A stretch of DNA of 64,000 nt from Sphingomonas daechungensis (GTDB taxonomy: Bacteria; Pseudomonadota; Alphaproteobacteria; Sphingomonadales; Sphingomonadaceae): the NCBI RefSeq assembly GCF_014489495.1, contig NZ_CP060780.1, positions 248,001-312,000 on the forward strand. The letters are read 5' to 3'. Of the stretch, positions 63,739 through 64,000 are shown piece by piece; position 1 is the first letter of the stretch, and every line of letters starts with the position of its first letter. The position numbers and the translations under genes are program-made. A model generated the notes under the pieces. It was given only the letters and a program-made list of their open reading frames with translations. It was not told the DNA's origin and ran no database searches.

Positions 63739-64000
63739 TTACCAGATCCGGACGCGCTGCTCCGGCGGGATGTAGAACTTCGAGCCCGGCTTGATATCGA
63801 ACGCGGCGTACCAGGCGTCGAGATTCCGAAGCGGACCGATGATCCGGTAACGGCGCGGACTATGCGGGTCGGACGCGACCTGCGTCTTGATCGCATCGTC
63901 CCGTTGCTCACCGCGCCACGCCTGGGCGAAGGACAGGAAGAAGCGCTGGTCCGCGGTCAAACCATCGATCACAGGGGCGGGCTTGCCGTTCAGCGACATT
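63739..64000 (-). CDS. M13 family metallopeptidase, C-terminal end only
   Basis: Reading runs off the right edge. The end contains LTADQRFFLSFAQAWRG, DPHSPRRYRIIGPLRNLDAW and IPPEQRVRIW, the conserved M13 (neprilysin/PepO) C-terminus; the HExxH zinc site would be outside. No frame change. Confidence 0.9.
   Translation of the reverse strand, partial: MSLNGKPAPVIDGLTADQRFFLSFAQAWRGEQRDDAIKTQVASDPHSPRRYRIIGPLRNLDAWYAAFDIKPGSKFYIPPEQRVRIW

Overview
The window reads as the chromosome of a GC-rich alphaproteobacterium of the Sphingomonadales. Supporting marks are CpdR, the DUF1013 cell-cycle regulator TrcR, a SapC family protein, DUF1192 and DUF5993 small proteins, a YghU-type glutathione transferase, and the coaD / peptidyl-prolyl isomerase / queA run with tgt nearby. 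This assignment is inference from gene content.

Positions 1 to about 15,750 look like an integrated accessory island. From the left edge there is a three-gene, translationally coupled minus-strand operon: a giant DEAD helicase carrying a C-terminal DUF1998 cysteine signature, a SNF2/HepA helicase, and an Eco57I-like adenine methyltransferase cut by the window edge. It resembles class 1 DISARM, but with the helicase and DUF1998 parts in one polypeptide. Next come an HTH protein, two tandem related small proteins, a candidate HUH (Rep-like) protein, a helix-turn-helix repressor between two copies of a matching 20-bp palindrome, an excisionase-like protein, a tyrosine integrase, a second XRE regulator with its own palindrome, and a possible HEPN-CBS fusion. 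The island stops at a tRNA-Val(GAC) gene whose 3' end faces it.

From 15,900 to 39,150 is mostly housekeeping: cpdR, N-formylglutamate amidohydrolase, SapC, two DEAD RNA helicases, yghU, dsbB, tgt, an acyltransferase, chrA, then a minus-strand run xseB, ispA, coaD, cyclophilin, queA, and trcR, glutathione transferases, a quinone oxidoreductase and clpA. From 39,230 to 52,590 is an arabinoxylan/arabinose locus: a secreted esterase and GH3 beta-xylosidase on the plus strand, and on the minus strand a GntR regulator, AraD1, an exported GH51 arabinofuranosidase, a four-gene CUT2 sugar ABC transporter with two permeases, and an IlvD/Edd sugar-acid dehydratase. The right end (52,700 to 64,000) holds a Ca/H antiporter, S9 and M28 peptidases, CinA, another GST, a dienelactone hydrolase, BI-1/YccA, thpR, a PhyH-like dioxygenase and the end of an M13 peptidase.

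Many genes, including expected essential ones (coaD, ispA), are broken by frameshifts. Where frames can be followed, nearly all fit a single missing base, often in a G or C run. I treat these as uncorrected assembly deletions, not pseudogenes, and give whole-gene coordinates spanning the frames. Protein lengths for such genes assume the missing bases are restored.
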